56,124 bases of DNA from a virus, in IMG/VR virus record IMGVR_UViG_3300047163_000046, positions 1-56,124 of that record, one strand, 5' to 3'. Positions 16,859 through 25,992 of the stretch are shown one piece after another. A model generated the notes under the pieces. The model saw only the letters and a program-made list of their open reading frames with translations, did no database searches and was not told where the DNA came from. A program made the translations under genes and the position numbers. Within the stretch, counting starts at the first letter, position 1. Each line of letters starts with the position of its first letter.

Positions 16859-17595
16859 TGTCCAGCGGCACGTTCTCCCTGCTCGTTGGGCCACCGAACC
16901 CCTCCCTGGATGCGCAGAGCTTCGCCGGGGCGATCACCGCAGGGCAACTCACGCCGGCCTCGACCCCCGTGGCCAGCCTGGTGGGCGACCTCGCCGCGCG
17001 CGTGCGCCAGGCGCCGATGTCGGTCGTGCAACTGGCCTACATGCGCGCCTGCCGCGATTTCTGCAAGCGATCGATGTGGCTCAAGCGCCAGATCACGGCG
17101 GCGCCGGTCACCGTTGGCCAGGCCCTCTACAACTTCGGGTCGGACGCCACGCTCGAGGTCATCGGCGTTTCCGCCGCTGCGATCCAGCAGCAGAACGCCA
17201 CGTGGATCGACATTCGATCCGCCGACCAGGCGACCTTCGATCCGAACCAAAAGAACGATATTCCCCAGTGGTACTCGTATGTCCCGGAGAACATGGTCGT
17301 GCTTTATCCGACCCCGGACTACACGTACAACCTGCGGACCTCGCTCATCTGCCAGACCGCGCTCAACGCCACCGCTGTCCCCAACGACCTCATCAACAAA
17401 TTCAACATCGTCATCGAGGAGGGTGCGATGGCGCACCTGTACCTGATGGACAAGGAGCCCTGGTTCAGCCCGCAGCTTGCCGAAAAGGCGATGGAGGCCT
17501 TTTGGGATGGCATCGGCCAGGCGCGCACCTGGCGCGATAAGGGCAACCAGCAGGGCAGCGTGCGCGCGACCCCGCGCAATTTCATTGCGAGGTAG
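16858..17595 (+). CDS. Tail adaptor or connector protein
   Basis: This 245-residue protein starts at the last base of the previous gene. It has an N-terminal helical part (LAYMRACRDFCKRSMWLKR) and a beta-rich middle (WIDIRSADQATFDPNQKNDI), then helices. It follows the DUF6682-type protein in many podovirus gene orders and is probably a second connector ring component. No catalytic motif is seen. Confidence 0.65.
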   Translation: MSSGTFSLLVGPPNPSLDAQSFAGAITAGQLTPASTPVASLVGDLAARVRQAPMSVVQLAYMRACRDFCKRSMWLKRQITAAPVTVGQALYNFGSDATLEVIGVSAAAIQQQNATWIDIRSADQATFDPNQKNDIPQWYSYVPENMVVLYPTPDYTYNLRTSLICQTALNATAVPNDLINKFNIVIEEGAMAHLYLMDKEPWFSPQLAEKAMEAFWDGIGQARTWRDKGNQQGSVRATPRNFIAR

Positions 17596-17597
17596 CC

Positions 17598-18248
17598 ATG
17601 CCCACGTTTGCGGTGGTCATGGTCACGCAGGGGAACCGGCCGACGCAGGCTGCGGCTGAGGCCTCCGTGCACCGCCAGCTTCCCGCCGGCATCGATTTCC
17701 ACGTCCTGCTCGACAAGACCACGGACGGCACGCTCGCCGGCTGGAACGACCTCATCTGGAAATCACGCGACCTGGCCGATTTCGTGGCCTTCGTGGACGA
17801 TGACGATCTCGTGGAGAACGATTCGATCGCCATCCTTCAGCAGTGCATTCTGTCGACGCATGCGGATGTCGCCTTCACCTGTGAGCGCGTGGCGCACGCC
17901 GATGGCCGCACGATCGCCGACCGGATGCCGCGCCAGACCCCGACCTATGGGGACATCGCCATGTACCCCATGGCGTCTCACCACCTGGCGTTCTTGCGCA
18001 CGGCCCACGTCGCCCCCGAGGCGCTGGTCATGCACGCGAACACAGGAGCCCCCGTCGACTGGACGATGCGCGCCTGGGTGGCCACGCACGGCCGCGCGAT
18101 GCACGTTCCCATCGTGGGGTATACGTGGCTCAAGTACGATGGCAAGGAGCCTGGAGTACCGCGCAGCGCGTACCAAGCCGCCGGACTTGAGATGGTGAAG
18201 TGGGCCGGCGCGCGCGCAGTTGAGCGCGTGGAAGTCTGGAATCCCTGA
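17598..18248 (+). CDS. GT-A glycosyltransferase-like protein
   Basis: This 216-residue protein resembles family 2 glycosyltransferases. It has an N-terminal nucleotide-sugar strand (FAVVMVTQGNRP) and a DDDD cluster at about 67-70 (FVAFVDDDDLVEND) matching the metal-binding DXD motif. A later acidic residue (PVDWTMRAW) may act as base. It would transfer a sugar to an unknown acceptor. It sits inside the connector and tail operon, so it may decorate the virion or modify host surface sugar. It overlaps the next gene by one base. Confidence 0.75.
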   Translation: MPTFAVVMVTQGNRPTQAAAEASVHRQLPAGIDFHVLLDKTTDGTLAGWNDLIWKSRDLADFVAFVDDDDLVENDSIAILQQCILSTHADVAFTCERVAHADGRTIADRMPRQTPTYGDIAMYPMASHHLAFLRTAHVAPEALVMHANTGAPVDWTMRAWVATHGRAMHVPIVGYTWLKYDGKEPGVPRSAYQAAGLEMVKWAGARAVERVEVWNP

Positions 18249-21200
18249 TGGCCCTCGATGTCGGCACCTTCAAGGGTGAGGCGCCCCGCATCGCGCCCCG
18301 CCTGCTGCCCAACGACATGGGGCAGCTATCCACCAATGCCCGCCTGATCTCCGGCAACCTCGAGGCCTGGAAAGACTTTACCTCCTCGACCACGCAGCAG
18401 ATCCAGCCCAATCCGATCACGATCTACTACCTCGATGACCAGCTTTGGCTGACCTGGGGTGGTACGAGCCCGGTCAAGCTGCTCATGCACTTCGATGACG
18501 TGGCGGGCAACACCTGGATCGATGTCTTCGGGCACACGGTCATCGACCAGACCAGTTGCGGCCCTGGCTTCACGCAAGAGAATTCCGTGGTGCTGTTCGG
18601 CGCGGGATCGGTCGAAGGCTTCAACTACTGCTTGAACCTGGAGGTCACCAGCGGCATCAGCGATTTCAATTTCGGCACGGGCGACTTCACCATCGAAGTG
18701 GCAATGCAGTGGACCAATGACATCAACGTCTTCATCTGGTCCCAGGCCAATTACCCGAACCCGAACCTGCAATTCCAGTTCACGTCGGGGACGGGCTTCA
18801 CGATGGCGCTTGGCGCCGGCACGCAGACCGTTGCCTACACCACCGACGTGTTCAACACGTGGCACCGCTTCTGCTACATGCGCAAGAGCGGCAGTTGCTA
18901 CATTTTTGTCGATGGCGTGGTCATCGGTTCGTATGCAGACCCGAGCAATTACGGCGGCGGCGTGCTTTCTAACCCCGACATTTTCCAGGTGCTCTCTCCG
19001 ACATTGGGCAATTTCTACTGCGATGAGCTTCGTGTATCGGCCATTGCCCAGTACCCCATCACCGGGTACACGGTGGCCACGAGCGCCTTCACCGATGTGC
19101 CGGGCGGATCGGGCAACGTGGAGGTCGACGTGGCCAAGATGGCCATTGGTGGCGACACCAGCTATCGCACGATCTTCTGCGGCACCGACGTTCCGCGATT
19201 CACCGACCTGGGCTTGGCGAGCGGCCTGGTCGATGGATCCGGCCATCCGATCACCGGCTCCTCATCCCTGCAAAGCGGCGCGCTGCCCAGTGGTGGGCCG
19301 TTCCCGATCTACTCGCGAAAGTTGGGCGTCCCCAATCCTTTGGTGGCCATTGCCAGCCCCAAGCTCGTGCCTGCTGGTCCGGGAGCCAATGCCCTCACGA
19401 TCACGGAGACGTTCGACGGAGCAACGCAGTGGAACCTGGTCGATGGCCAGCCGGGTTTCGGAATTGCCGACATCCCGCTCACTGGCGGGAATCCGGGGGC
19501 GTGCCTGAACACGCGCGCGATCGGTGGGAACCTGGCCTATGGCTGGAAGACCTTTGGGATTGAGAACACGGATGCCAGCACGGTCCAGGTGGATTTTGCG
19601 TACCAGCGCAACAATTACGATTACGAGCAGCAGACCACGCTGACCTTTTTCTGCTGCCTTGACTCATCGGTGAGCGGCACGCTCATCAATTTGCAGGTGG
19701 AGCCTTCGGGCATCAACTGGAACACGCAGGCGATCAACAGTGGCGCCTACGGCGGCATCATCCAGACCGGATCAATTGCGTCGGTATCGATCCCGACGTG
19801 GGTCGCCGATCCCTCCGGCGACCCGAATTGGACGGGGCCCTGGCGCAATAACCACTGGTACACGGCAACGCTGACCATCACGCCGCAGGCCAATCCCAAC
19901 GTCTGCCAGATCACGCTGGTCATCATGGATGGTTCCACCACCGTCCTCACGATCACGTCCAACGCGAACCTGCCCAATGCGGGCCCCGGTTTCGGCTTTG
20001 GTTGCACGGTCCCCGCTGGTTTTTCGATGCCGTACTGGGCCGAGATCAATTTCGACAACCTCATCATCAACGGCACCGGCCCTGCGACAACGCCGGCCAG
20101 TATCGAGGCGACCAGTTATCTCTACACGCTCGTGAACGACCTGGGCGAGGAGTCCGGTCCCTCGCCTGCGATGACCACTGCGGACGGCACGGGCGTCATT
20201 CAGCGCCCCGCCGGCCAGGGCGTGCAGGTCACGCTGCCTGGCACGCTGGCGGCCACGGGGGTCGACGTCAGCTATTTCTACGGTGGGACCACGTACATTC
20301 CCACCACGCAGATCCCGCCCAACGCCTCGATCCCATCGCCCTCGATGAACCTGTACCGCGCGGTCACGGGCTCGAGCGGCACGTCGTTCCTGCTGGTGGA
20401 GGCGAACATCCCCTTTTCCGGCGGATCGTCCACCGTGTACGTCGATTCCGTGGCCGACGCGGCGCTCAGCGAGGAAATCGCGAGCCTGCTGTGGAGTCCG
20501 CCGGACACCAGCATGGTGGGCATTCTTGCCCTGCCCAATGGAATCTACGCCGGCTTCCATGGCAACGAATTGGATCTCGCGGTGCAGGCAATCCCGCACG
20601 CCTGGCCGATCGAATACCGGCTCAATTTCGACTGGGACATTGTGGGCATCGAGGCGATCGATTCCACCATCGTGGTCTGCACGAAGAAATTTCCGTACCT
20701 GTGTTCGGGCAACACGCCGGATGCCTATTCGTCCACCAAGGCGAGCTATCCCTACGCCTGCGCGAGCAAACGATCGATCAAATACTTGAAGGGCATTGGC
20801 GTCGTGTTCGCCACCTTTGAGGGCCTGGTGGCCATCGCGGGTCCGGGCATCGAGAAGCTGATTACCGAATCGCTTTTCTCCAAAGACGAGTGGCTGGCAT
20901 TGAACCCGTCTTCGATGATCGCCGACGTCAACGACAACCGATATTTCTGCTGGTACACCACGGTTGGCGGAACGAAGGGCGGCTTCTACATCGACGTGAA
21001 CGATGGCGCGGCGGGCAAGGTGTCCATGGGCCAGCACGTGATCGCCCGCTACAACGATCCGCTCACCGACACGCTGTATGAGGTCCTGGACTACAGCAGC
21101 ACGGGGACCACCACGGGGATCATCGTGGGCTTCAACACGGCCGCTTCCACGCTGATGCCGTACACCTGGAAGTCCAAGCAATTCTTCCTGCCGTGGCCCA

Positions 21201-21430
21201 CCGCTTACCAGTTCTGCCGCGTGAGCGCGGATAGCTATGCGAGCCTCACGCTCAACCTGTTTGCCGATGGCACGCAGTACGGTGGCAACATCACCATCAC
21301 GTCGCAGACGGAATTCTCGCTGCCGCTGCCTCCCAATGGCGTGTGTTTCAAATACTTCGAGTTTGAATTGATCGGCACCGACAAGGTGAACCGGGTGCAA
21401 TTCGTGGAGGACATCGAGGAGTTTCAGTGA
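18248..21430 (+). CDS. Large tail protein with LamG-like insert
   Basis: This 1060-residue protein has an N-terminal region typical of a podovirus tail family (FKGEAPRIAPRLLPNDMGQ). A LamG/concanavalin-like domain follows at about residues 77-270 (LLMHFDD..., TGDFTIEVAMQW, WHRFCYMRKSG, YIFVDGVVIG). Later come an Ig/FN3-like strand set (YLYTLVNDLGEESGPSPA) and a conserved C-terminal part (LPNGIYAGFHGNELDL, PHAWPIEYRLNFDWDIVGIE). It probably forms the tail hub or nozzle, with the LamG insert binding glycans. It overlaps its neighbours by 1-4 bases. Confidence 0.75.
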   Translation: MALDVGTFKGEAPRIAPRLLPNDMGQLSTNARLISGNLEAWKDFTSSTTQQIQPNPITIYYLDDQLWLTWGGTSPVKLLMHFDDVAGNTWIDVFGHTVIDQTSCGPGFTQENSVVLFGAGSVEGFNYCLNLEVTSGISDFNFGTGDFTIEVAMQWTNDINVFIWSQANYPNPNLQFQFTSGTGFTMALGAGTQTVAYTTDVFNTWHRFCYMRKSGSCYIFVDGVVIGSYADPSNYGGGVLSNPDIFQVLSPTLGNFYCDELRVSAIAQYPITGYTVATSAFTDVPGGSGNVEVDVAKMAIGGDTSYRTIFCGTDVPRFTDLGLASGLVDGSGHPITGSSSLQSGALPSGGPFPIYSRKLGVPNPLVAIASPKLVPAGPGANALTITETFDGATQWNLVDGQPGFGIADIPLTGGNPGACLNTRAIGGNLAYGWKTFGIENTDASTVQVDFAYQRNNYDYEQQTTLTFFCCLDSSVSGTLINLQVEPSGINWNTQAINSGAYGGIIQTGSIASVSIPTWVADPSGDPNWTGPWRNNHWYTATLTITPQANPNVCQITLVIMDGSTTVLTITSNANLPNAGPGFGFGCTVPAGFSMPYWAEINFDNLIINGTGPATTPASIEATSYLYTLVNDLGEESGPSPAMTTADGTGVIQRPAGQGVQVTLPGTLAATGVDVSYFYGGTTYIPTTQIPPNASIPSPSMNLYRAVTGSSGTSFLLVEANIPFSGGSSTVYVDSVADAALSEEIASLLWSPPDTSMVGILALPNGIYAGFHGNELDLAVQAIPHAWPIEYRLNFDWDIVGIEAIDSTIVVCTKKFPYLCSGNTPDAYSSTKASYPYACASKRSIKYLKGIGVVFATFEGLVAIAGPGIEKLITESLFSKDEWLALNPSSMIADVNDNRYFCWYTTVGGTKGGFYIDVNDGAAGKVSMGQHVIARYNDPLTDTLYEVLDYSSTGTTTGIIVGFNTAASTLMPYTWKSKQFFLPWPTAYQFCRVSADSYASLTLNLFADGTQYGGNITITSQTEFSLPLPPNGVCFKYFEFELIGTDKVNRVQFVEDIEEFQ

Positions 21431-22293
21431 CCTTCCGGCCGGGGTTCCCTTCGGTCGGGACACCCCGCGACGCCACGCGCGCCACGCAGGTGGCCATCGA
21501 CAACATCCGCGCACGCCTGGCGCAACTCGAGTCCGAGCTAACCGCGCTCACCAGCACCACGCAGCAATCCGTCGTCAGCCTTCAGTCGTCGGTGGCGGCG
21601 GCCACGGCAGCCTCCTCGTCGTCGACCTCAAGCGCCGTGACGTACACGGCGGCGGTCAACATCACCGCTGGCCAGGCTGTTTACGAAAGCTCCAGCGGGT
21701 ACGTGTCGGTGGCCGATCCCACGGTGCTGGCCGGATCGTATGCGGTCCTGGGCGTGGCGCAAAAGACGGTGGGGGCGGGCTCAAAGATCACGGTGGCCAC
21801 GGATGGCCAGGTGGCGATCATCGGCGGCGGGCTCACGGCGACCTACCCGGTGTTCTGTGGCCCGCTTGGCCAGCTTTCCCAGTCGCCTTTCTACGGATAC
21901 CCGGCCCTCCAGGTGGGCATTGCCCTGTCGCCCACGCAGATCCTCGTGCACCCCGATAACCAGTTGATCGCCGTGCTGGTGAACGGCACCACGGTGGGCT
22001 ACCGGCGGGCCATCAATTTCATCGTCAACGGGTCCGTCGCCCTGTTCGGCGCGGACAATCCCGGCCAGAACCGTGTCGACATCACCATCGGCTCCGGCGG
22101 CACGATCGTGGGCCTGCGGCCGACGCCGAGCTACGTGGCCCTTCCCCAGGTGGACGCCAACATCATCGCGCCGCAGATCCGCGCGAGCCTGCATGTGGCC
22201 AATTTCATGCCGCCCCGGCCATTTGTTGCGTCGCCAGGCAACCAGCCGGGCAACGGCGCGGCGTTCGGCGCTGGTCAGGTCGCGGGGCACTGA
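21427..22293 (+). CDS. Tail-associated protein
   Basis: This 288-residue protein starts at a GTG overlapping the previous stop. It has an N-terminal coiled coil (TQVAIDNIRARLAQLESEL), a Ser/Thr-rich linker, then a beta domain like fibre trimerisation modules (QAVYESSSGYVSVADPTVLA). The last 55 residues (RPTPSYVALPQVDANIIAPQ ... PPRPFVASPGNQPG) closely resemble the tandem repeats of the protein at 10485. It is probably a trimeric tail component. Confidence 0.65.
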   Translation: MTFRPGFPSVGTPRDATRATQVAIDNIRARLAQLESELTALTSTTQQSVVSLQSSVAAATAASSSSTSSAVTYTAAVNITAGQAVYESSSGYVSVADPTVLAGSYAVLGVAQKTVGAGSKITVATDGQVAIIGGGLTATYPVFCGPLGQLSQSPFYGYPALQVGIALSPTQILVHPDNQLIAVLVNGTTVGYRRAINFIVNGSVALFGADNPGQNRVDITIGSGGTIVGLRPTPSYVALPQVDANIIAPQIRASLHVANFMPPRPFVASPGNQPGNGAAFGAGQVAGH

Positions 22294-22691
22294 TGGAAAT
22301 GTGGCCCACCACCATCGAGGCCGTCTGGCCGCTGGTCCGGGAGAAGGCCTTGCCCGAGCTACAGCGCAGCCCAGGGGGCGCCATGGCGCTCATGGAGCAA
22401 TGCCGGGAAGGCCGGGCGACGGTTTGGCGGGGAAAAGAGGCGGTTTTCGTGCTTTCCCTGGCCCCGAACGGGGACGGCGGTCTGGATCTTTTCGTCCGAA
22501 TGGCGGTATCCTTGGCGCCGGACGCCGACGTAATTGGCACCCACCTGGGGTTTCTCCAGCGGGTCGCCTTTGATCTCGGCGCAGATGCAATCCGGTTCCG
22601 CACTTTGCGACGCGGCTTTGAGCGCGCTTTGGGCAGCCAGTGGACTCTCGCGCATTGCGAGTACATGACACAGGTGCCCCGTGCAAGATAG
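22293..22691 (+). CDS. Small phage protein, GNAT-like
   Basis: This 132-residue protein resembles short phage proteins with an acetyltransferase-like fold. It starts with a helix (IEAVWPLVREKALPELQRSP), has central strands, then a helix with Asp-Ala-Ile-Arg and ends with a strand like IRFRTLRRGFERALGSQWTL. I do not see a full acetyl-CoA loop, so catalysis is doubtful. Such proteins commonly lie between tail and internal-virion genes. It overlaps its neighbours. Confidence 0.55.
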   Translation: MEMWPTTIEAVWPLVREKALPELQRSPGGAMALMEQCREGRATVWRGKEAVFVLSLAPNGDGGLDLFVRMAVSLAPDADVIGTHLGFLQRVAFDLGADAIRFRTLRRGFERALGSQWTLAHCEYMTQVPRAR

Positions 22692-23367
22692 CAGCGGAAC
22701 CGTAGGCCCAACCCCTCAAGAGCAGGCGCTTTCGGCGAACGCCGCGAGCGAATTCCAGCGATATCAGAGCAAGTGGCTCCCCCTCCAGGACCACCTTTCT
22801 GATGTCGTGACCTCCATGGGTCAGCCCGATTCCTGGCAGCGCAAGGAAGCGGAGGGCAAGGGCAATACCGACGTCGCGCAGCAATTCGCGCAGATCGCAC
22901 AGAAGCGCACCGCCTCCACGCTTGACCATGGCATCAATGTCGGGTCATCGGCCTACAAGCTCGGCGTCGCGGCGTCCGCAACCGCCGAGGCTGAGGCCAA
23001 AGGTGCGGCGGTCAACAGCGGCAACCAGGCGATTGACAAGGCCTATCTTTCCGGGCTCACCAGCATCACGAAGGCCGGCGAAAGCCTGGCCGGTGCGGCG
23101 ACGGGCGGCGCGGCCCTGGGCGCCGAAGTCTCCAGCCGCGAAGCGATCACCGGGGCGCAGCTTTCCAATGAGAACCGCGCGAACAACTGGAACATGATCG
23201 GCACGGGCATCGGCATGATCGGCGGTTCGCTCACGGGCGGCGCTTCTTCGACGCCCGATACCAATTACGGTTTTGATGCGTCCACTGGGATAGGCGGCGG
23301 TCCTGATTATCGGACCACAATGGCCCCCGCCGGCACTGGCATCGACGGCACGAGCGGGAGGGAATGA
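22681..23367 (+). CDS. Internal virion or ejection-type protein
   Basis: This 228-residue protein starts at GTG inside the previous gene. It is Ala/Gly/Gln-rich and helical with a glycine-zipper-like tail (MIGTGIGMIGGSLTGG), a composition usual in podovirus ejection proteins that line the head interior and enter the cell with DNA. The neighbours at 23364, 23747, 24022 and 25993 share the trait. It overlaps the next ATG. Confidence 0.6.
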   Translation: MQDSSGTVGPTPQEQALSANAASEFQRYQSKWLPLQDHLSDVVTSMGQPDSWQRKEAEGKGNTDVAQQFAQIAQKRTASTLDHGINVGSSAYKLGVAASATAEAEAKGAAVNSGNQAIDKAYLSGLTSITKAGESLAGAATGGAALGAEVSSREAITGAQLSNENRANNWNMIGTGIGMIGGSLTGGASSTPDTNYGFDASTGIGGGPDYRTTMAPAGTGIDGTSGRE

Positions 23368-23747
23368 TGGGCATCTCAACCCCCGCCAGCGCGCAACTCG
23401 GTGCGGTCACCGCAAACGAGTGGAACGACTACATGCAGCACTTCGCCCCGTATGAAGACACGCTGATCTCCTACGCGACGAACCCGAACCTCGTCCAGCA
23501 GAACATGACCACGGCCCTGGGCAACCAGCAGGCATCAAACGCGCAGGCCCAGGGCATTCAGCAGCGCGCGTTGGCGCAGACCGATTCCACGCTAACGCCC
23601 GCTGAACAAGCGGAGGCCAAGAAGCAACGCGGGATCAACAACGTCACGGCCAACGTGCAGGCGGCCAATCAGGCCAAGGACGTCACGGTGGCCAATCAGA
23701 TGGGCATCATGGGTACGCCCATGACCGGCATCACGGGGAACGTCTGA
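23364..23747 (+). CDS. Putative internal virion protein
   Basis: This 127-residue protein is rich in Gln, Asn and Ala and helical (LTPAEQAEAKKQRGINNVTA). GGGAGG lies upstream. ATG 23364 overlaps the previous TGA and a second ATG at 23367 has better spacing, so either may be used. No membrane segment is visible. It is grouped with the ejection-protein block by composition and position. Confidence 0.55.
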   Translation: MMGISTPASAQLGAVTANEWNDYMQHFAPYEDTLISYATNPNLVQQNMTTALGNQQASNAQAQGIQQRALAQTDSTLTPAEQAEAKKQRGINNVTANVQAANQAKDVTVANQMGIMGTPMTGITGNV

Positions 23748-24022
23748 TGGCCGGCTTGGAAATGTCCGATCCGAACCTGTCGCAGGGCGGCGGCCTCGAG
23801 ATGGCCGGCATCGGCGCGCTCAAGACCGCGAACACCGGCTATGAGGCGGCGGCGCAATCCGAATCGGAGCGCAACCAGTACAACTCCAAGGTCGAAGGCG
23901 CGAACAAGGCGGCCAACCAGCAAGTCGGTGCGACCGTGGGTGCCGTCGCTGGATCGTTCTTCGGGCCTGTGGGCACCGCGCTTGGCGGCATGGCCGGCGG
24001 CATGATCGGAGGGCTTCTTTAA
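23747..24022 (+). CDS. Small glycine-zipper protein
   Basis: This 91-residue protein has a hydrophilic N-terminal half and a C-terminal glycine-zipper (GATVGAVAGSFFGPVGTALG, then GMAGGMIGGLL), a pattern that inserts in or associates with membranes. In this block it could help form the channel by which DNA crosses the envelope. It overlaps its neighbours by one base on both sides. Function is inferred only from composition and context. Confidence 0.6.
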   Translation: MAGLEMSDPNLSQGGGLEMAGIGALKTANTGYEAAAQSESERNQYNSKVEGANKAANQQVGATVGAVAGSFFGPVGTALGGMAGGMIGGLL

Positions 24023-25986
24023 TGTACGGCCTCGGCGGTTCCTTCGGCGGCCAGCCTTACACGTCGCCCATCGGCGCGGGGGCCAATGGCATCCTGACTG
24101 GGTTTCAACTCGTGCGTCAGCAGCAGGAGCAGGATCGGCAGAACGCTCGTCAGGATGCGCTTGATGCGCAGAACGCTGCGCACCTGCAATTCATGGATCG
24201 CAACGAGGCGGACCAGGCGCGGCGAGCCGATTTTAAACAGGCATGGGACGTGCATGACGCTCAGCGCAGGGACATCGGCGATCAGATGAACGAAGTCCTG
24301 GCCCGGTATGGTGGCGACAGCCATGCGGCGCAAAACGATCCGCAATTTCAGACCTTGCAGGCGCAAATTCAACAGTGGAACGGCGTGCACAACGCGCTGA
24401 TGAAGTCGGTCTACAGCGGCCCGCTTTTGCAAGGCCTGGATGATGCGAAGGCCACCACGCAGAAGATGAATGCAGGGCAATTCGATCCCACGCACCCGGC
24501 CAACGCCGAGGAGCTTGCGCACTGGACGTCGGTGATGTACCGCCACGACCCGTCGATGCTCATCAAGCGCGATCCGACCAACCCGCAGACGGCAACGCAA
24601 AACCAGTTCGGCGCCCCGGTCGAAGGGCAAGGCATCGCTGGAGCCGAGAAGGGTGCGAGCGACCAGGTGGCCGACGCTGGCCAGGCTGCGATGCGCGACG
24701 ATGGCAGCGCGCTCACGACATCGATGTGGCTGGACGGCGCCAACGATCTCCACCAGGGGCTCAGCACCGGAGATCCGAAGAAGGTGGCCACGGGATTCCA
24801 GGCGCTCTACGGCCCGCAGATCGAGGCGGGGCGCCTGGGCTACCTCGACAAGTTGGGCGGCCAGGTCACGTCAGCGGTCATCAACCCGGACAAGCCTTTC
24901 GTGCCGACGCCGGACGGATCCAAGGCGATGCCCGTTCTGTCTATGAGCGGGCAGCTTCCAGATGGCAGCACCACGCAGCAGGATTACGCCCCTCCCACGC
25001 AGGGCGGCTTCCACCACGACGATAACCAGGACCTCCACGCGCTCGACCTCAGCAAGACTTTCGATTACCTGGGAACGCAGGGCGCGGCGCACTCGATCCT
25101 CCAGCACCCGCTCGTCCAGAACAACCTGGCCGACTACATGAAGAACCCGTCGCCCAAGGTGACGGATTGGGCGCAGGCCTACACGGCAATCGGCGCGGGC
25201 GATGGGCTCCTCGTGAAGATGGAGCGCGTCGGCAACCATTTCGTTGCGATGTCCTTCACAAAGGATGGGCGCCTGGTTAGCTCGAAGGAGATCCCCGGCT
25301 CCCTGCCGCCCACGACGGAATACGAGGCGCGCGAGGAGGCGCTGCGCAACGCAGTGGCCAATGGCGAGACGAACCCGGCCACCGGCCAGCCATGGACCCA
25401 AGCCGATGCGGACAATGCGCGGATCTCCGGCATTCAGAAACCCGTGGCCGGCGGCAAGGCGGATGTCGCCGAGCAAAAGTTGCAGATTGCCCTGGACCTG
25501 GCCAAGAGGCGTTTTGATAAAGGCGGCACTCAGGAGGATTACGACAACAGCATTGCCTCTCTCGTGGGACTTGACCCAAAGGCGGCCGGGCCGAACGAGA
25601 AATTCGTGGAGACAAGCGCCCGCTTGGCTCGCGAGGAAGCCTTGCTCAAGACTGGCCAGTGGGTTGATCCGGTCGGAGGTCTGCGCACAGTCAAGCCCGA
25701 TGAGGCCAAAGGAATTCAGGCTGGCATCGACGCCGAGCGCGCGGCGCTGGAGAAGGCCTACGGCCCCAACGGTAAGCCCGCGCCAGCGAATGCGGGCATC
25801 GGCCCCGGCACGGTGCACACGGTTCCTGGTACGGGCGATCCGAATTCGCAGAACCCAGAGGTCCTCGATCAGGGTTGGGTCACGCGCGCGATGGCGGCAA
25901 ATCCGACCATGACCCGCGAGCAGGTTGAGGAACAGGGCCGTAAACTAAAGAAATTCACGAAGAAGCCGCCAACGGCGGCGCAGTAG
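24022..25986 (+). CDS. Internal virion protein (large, helical)
   Basis: This 654-residue protein is helical and Gln/Asp/Ala-rich, with a long coiled coil near the N terminus (RQQQEQDRQNARQDALDAQN). It begins MYGLGGSFGGQP like other small-residue-rich internal proteins. Late parts contain VARYEAREEALRNA-type helices. It precedes the 2125-residue protein and probably works with it in DNA ejection. I see no lysozyme or protease motif. Confidence 0.6.
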   Translation: MYGLGGSFGGQPYTSPIGAGANGILTGFQLVRQQQEQDRQNARQDALDAQNAAHLQFMDRNEADQARRADFKQAWDVHDAQRRDIGDQMNEVLARYGGDSHAAQNDPQFQTLQAQIQQWNGVHNALMKSVYSGPLLQGLDDAKATTQKMNAGQFDPTHPANAEELAHWTSVMYRHDPSMLIKRDPTNPQTATQNQFGAPVEGQGIAGAEKGASDQVADAGQAAMRDDGSALTTSMWLDGANDLHQGLSTGDPKKVATGFQALYGPQIEAGRLGYLDKLGGQVTSAVINPDKPFVPTPDGSKAMPVLSMSGQLPDGSTTQQDYAPPTQGGFHHDDNQDLHALDLSKTFDYLGTQGAAHSILQHPLVQNNLADYMKNPSPKVTDWAQAYTAIGAGDGLLVKMERVGNHFVAMSFTKDGRLVSSKEIPGSLPPTTEYEAREEALRNAVANGETNPATGQPWTQADADNARISGIQKPVAGGKADVAEQKLQIALDLAKRRFDKGGTQEDYDNSIASLVGLDPKAAGPNEKFVETSARLAREEALLKTGQWVDPVGGLRTVKPDEAKGIQAGIDAERAALEKAYGPNGKPAPANAGIGPGTVHTVPGTGDPNSQNPEVLDQGWVTRAMAANPTMTREQVEEQGRKLKKFTKKPPTAAQ

Positions 25987-25992
25987 CCCGCC

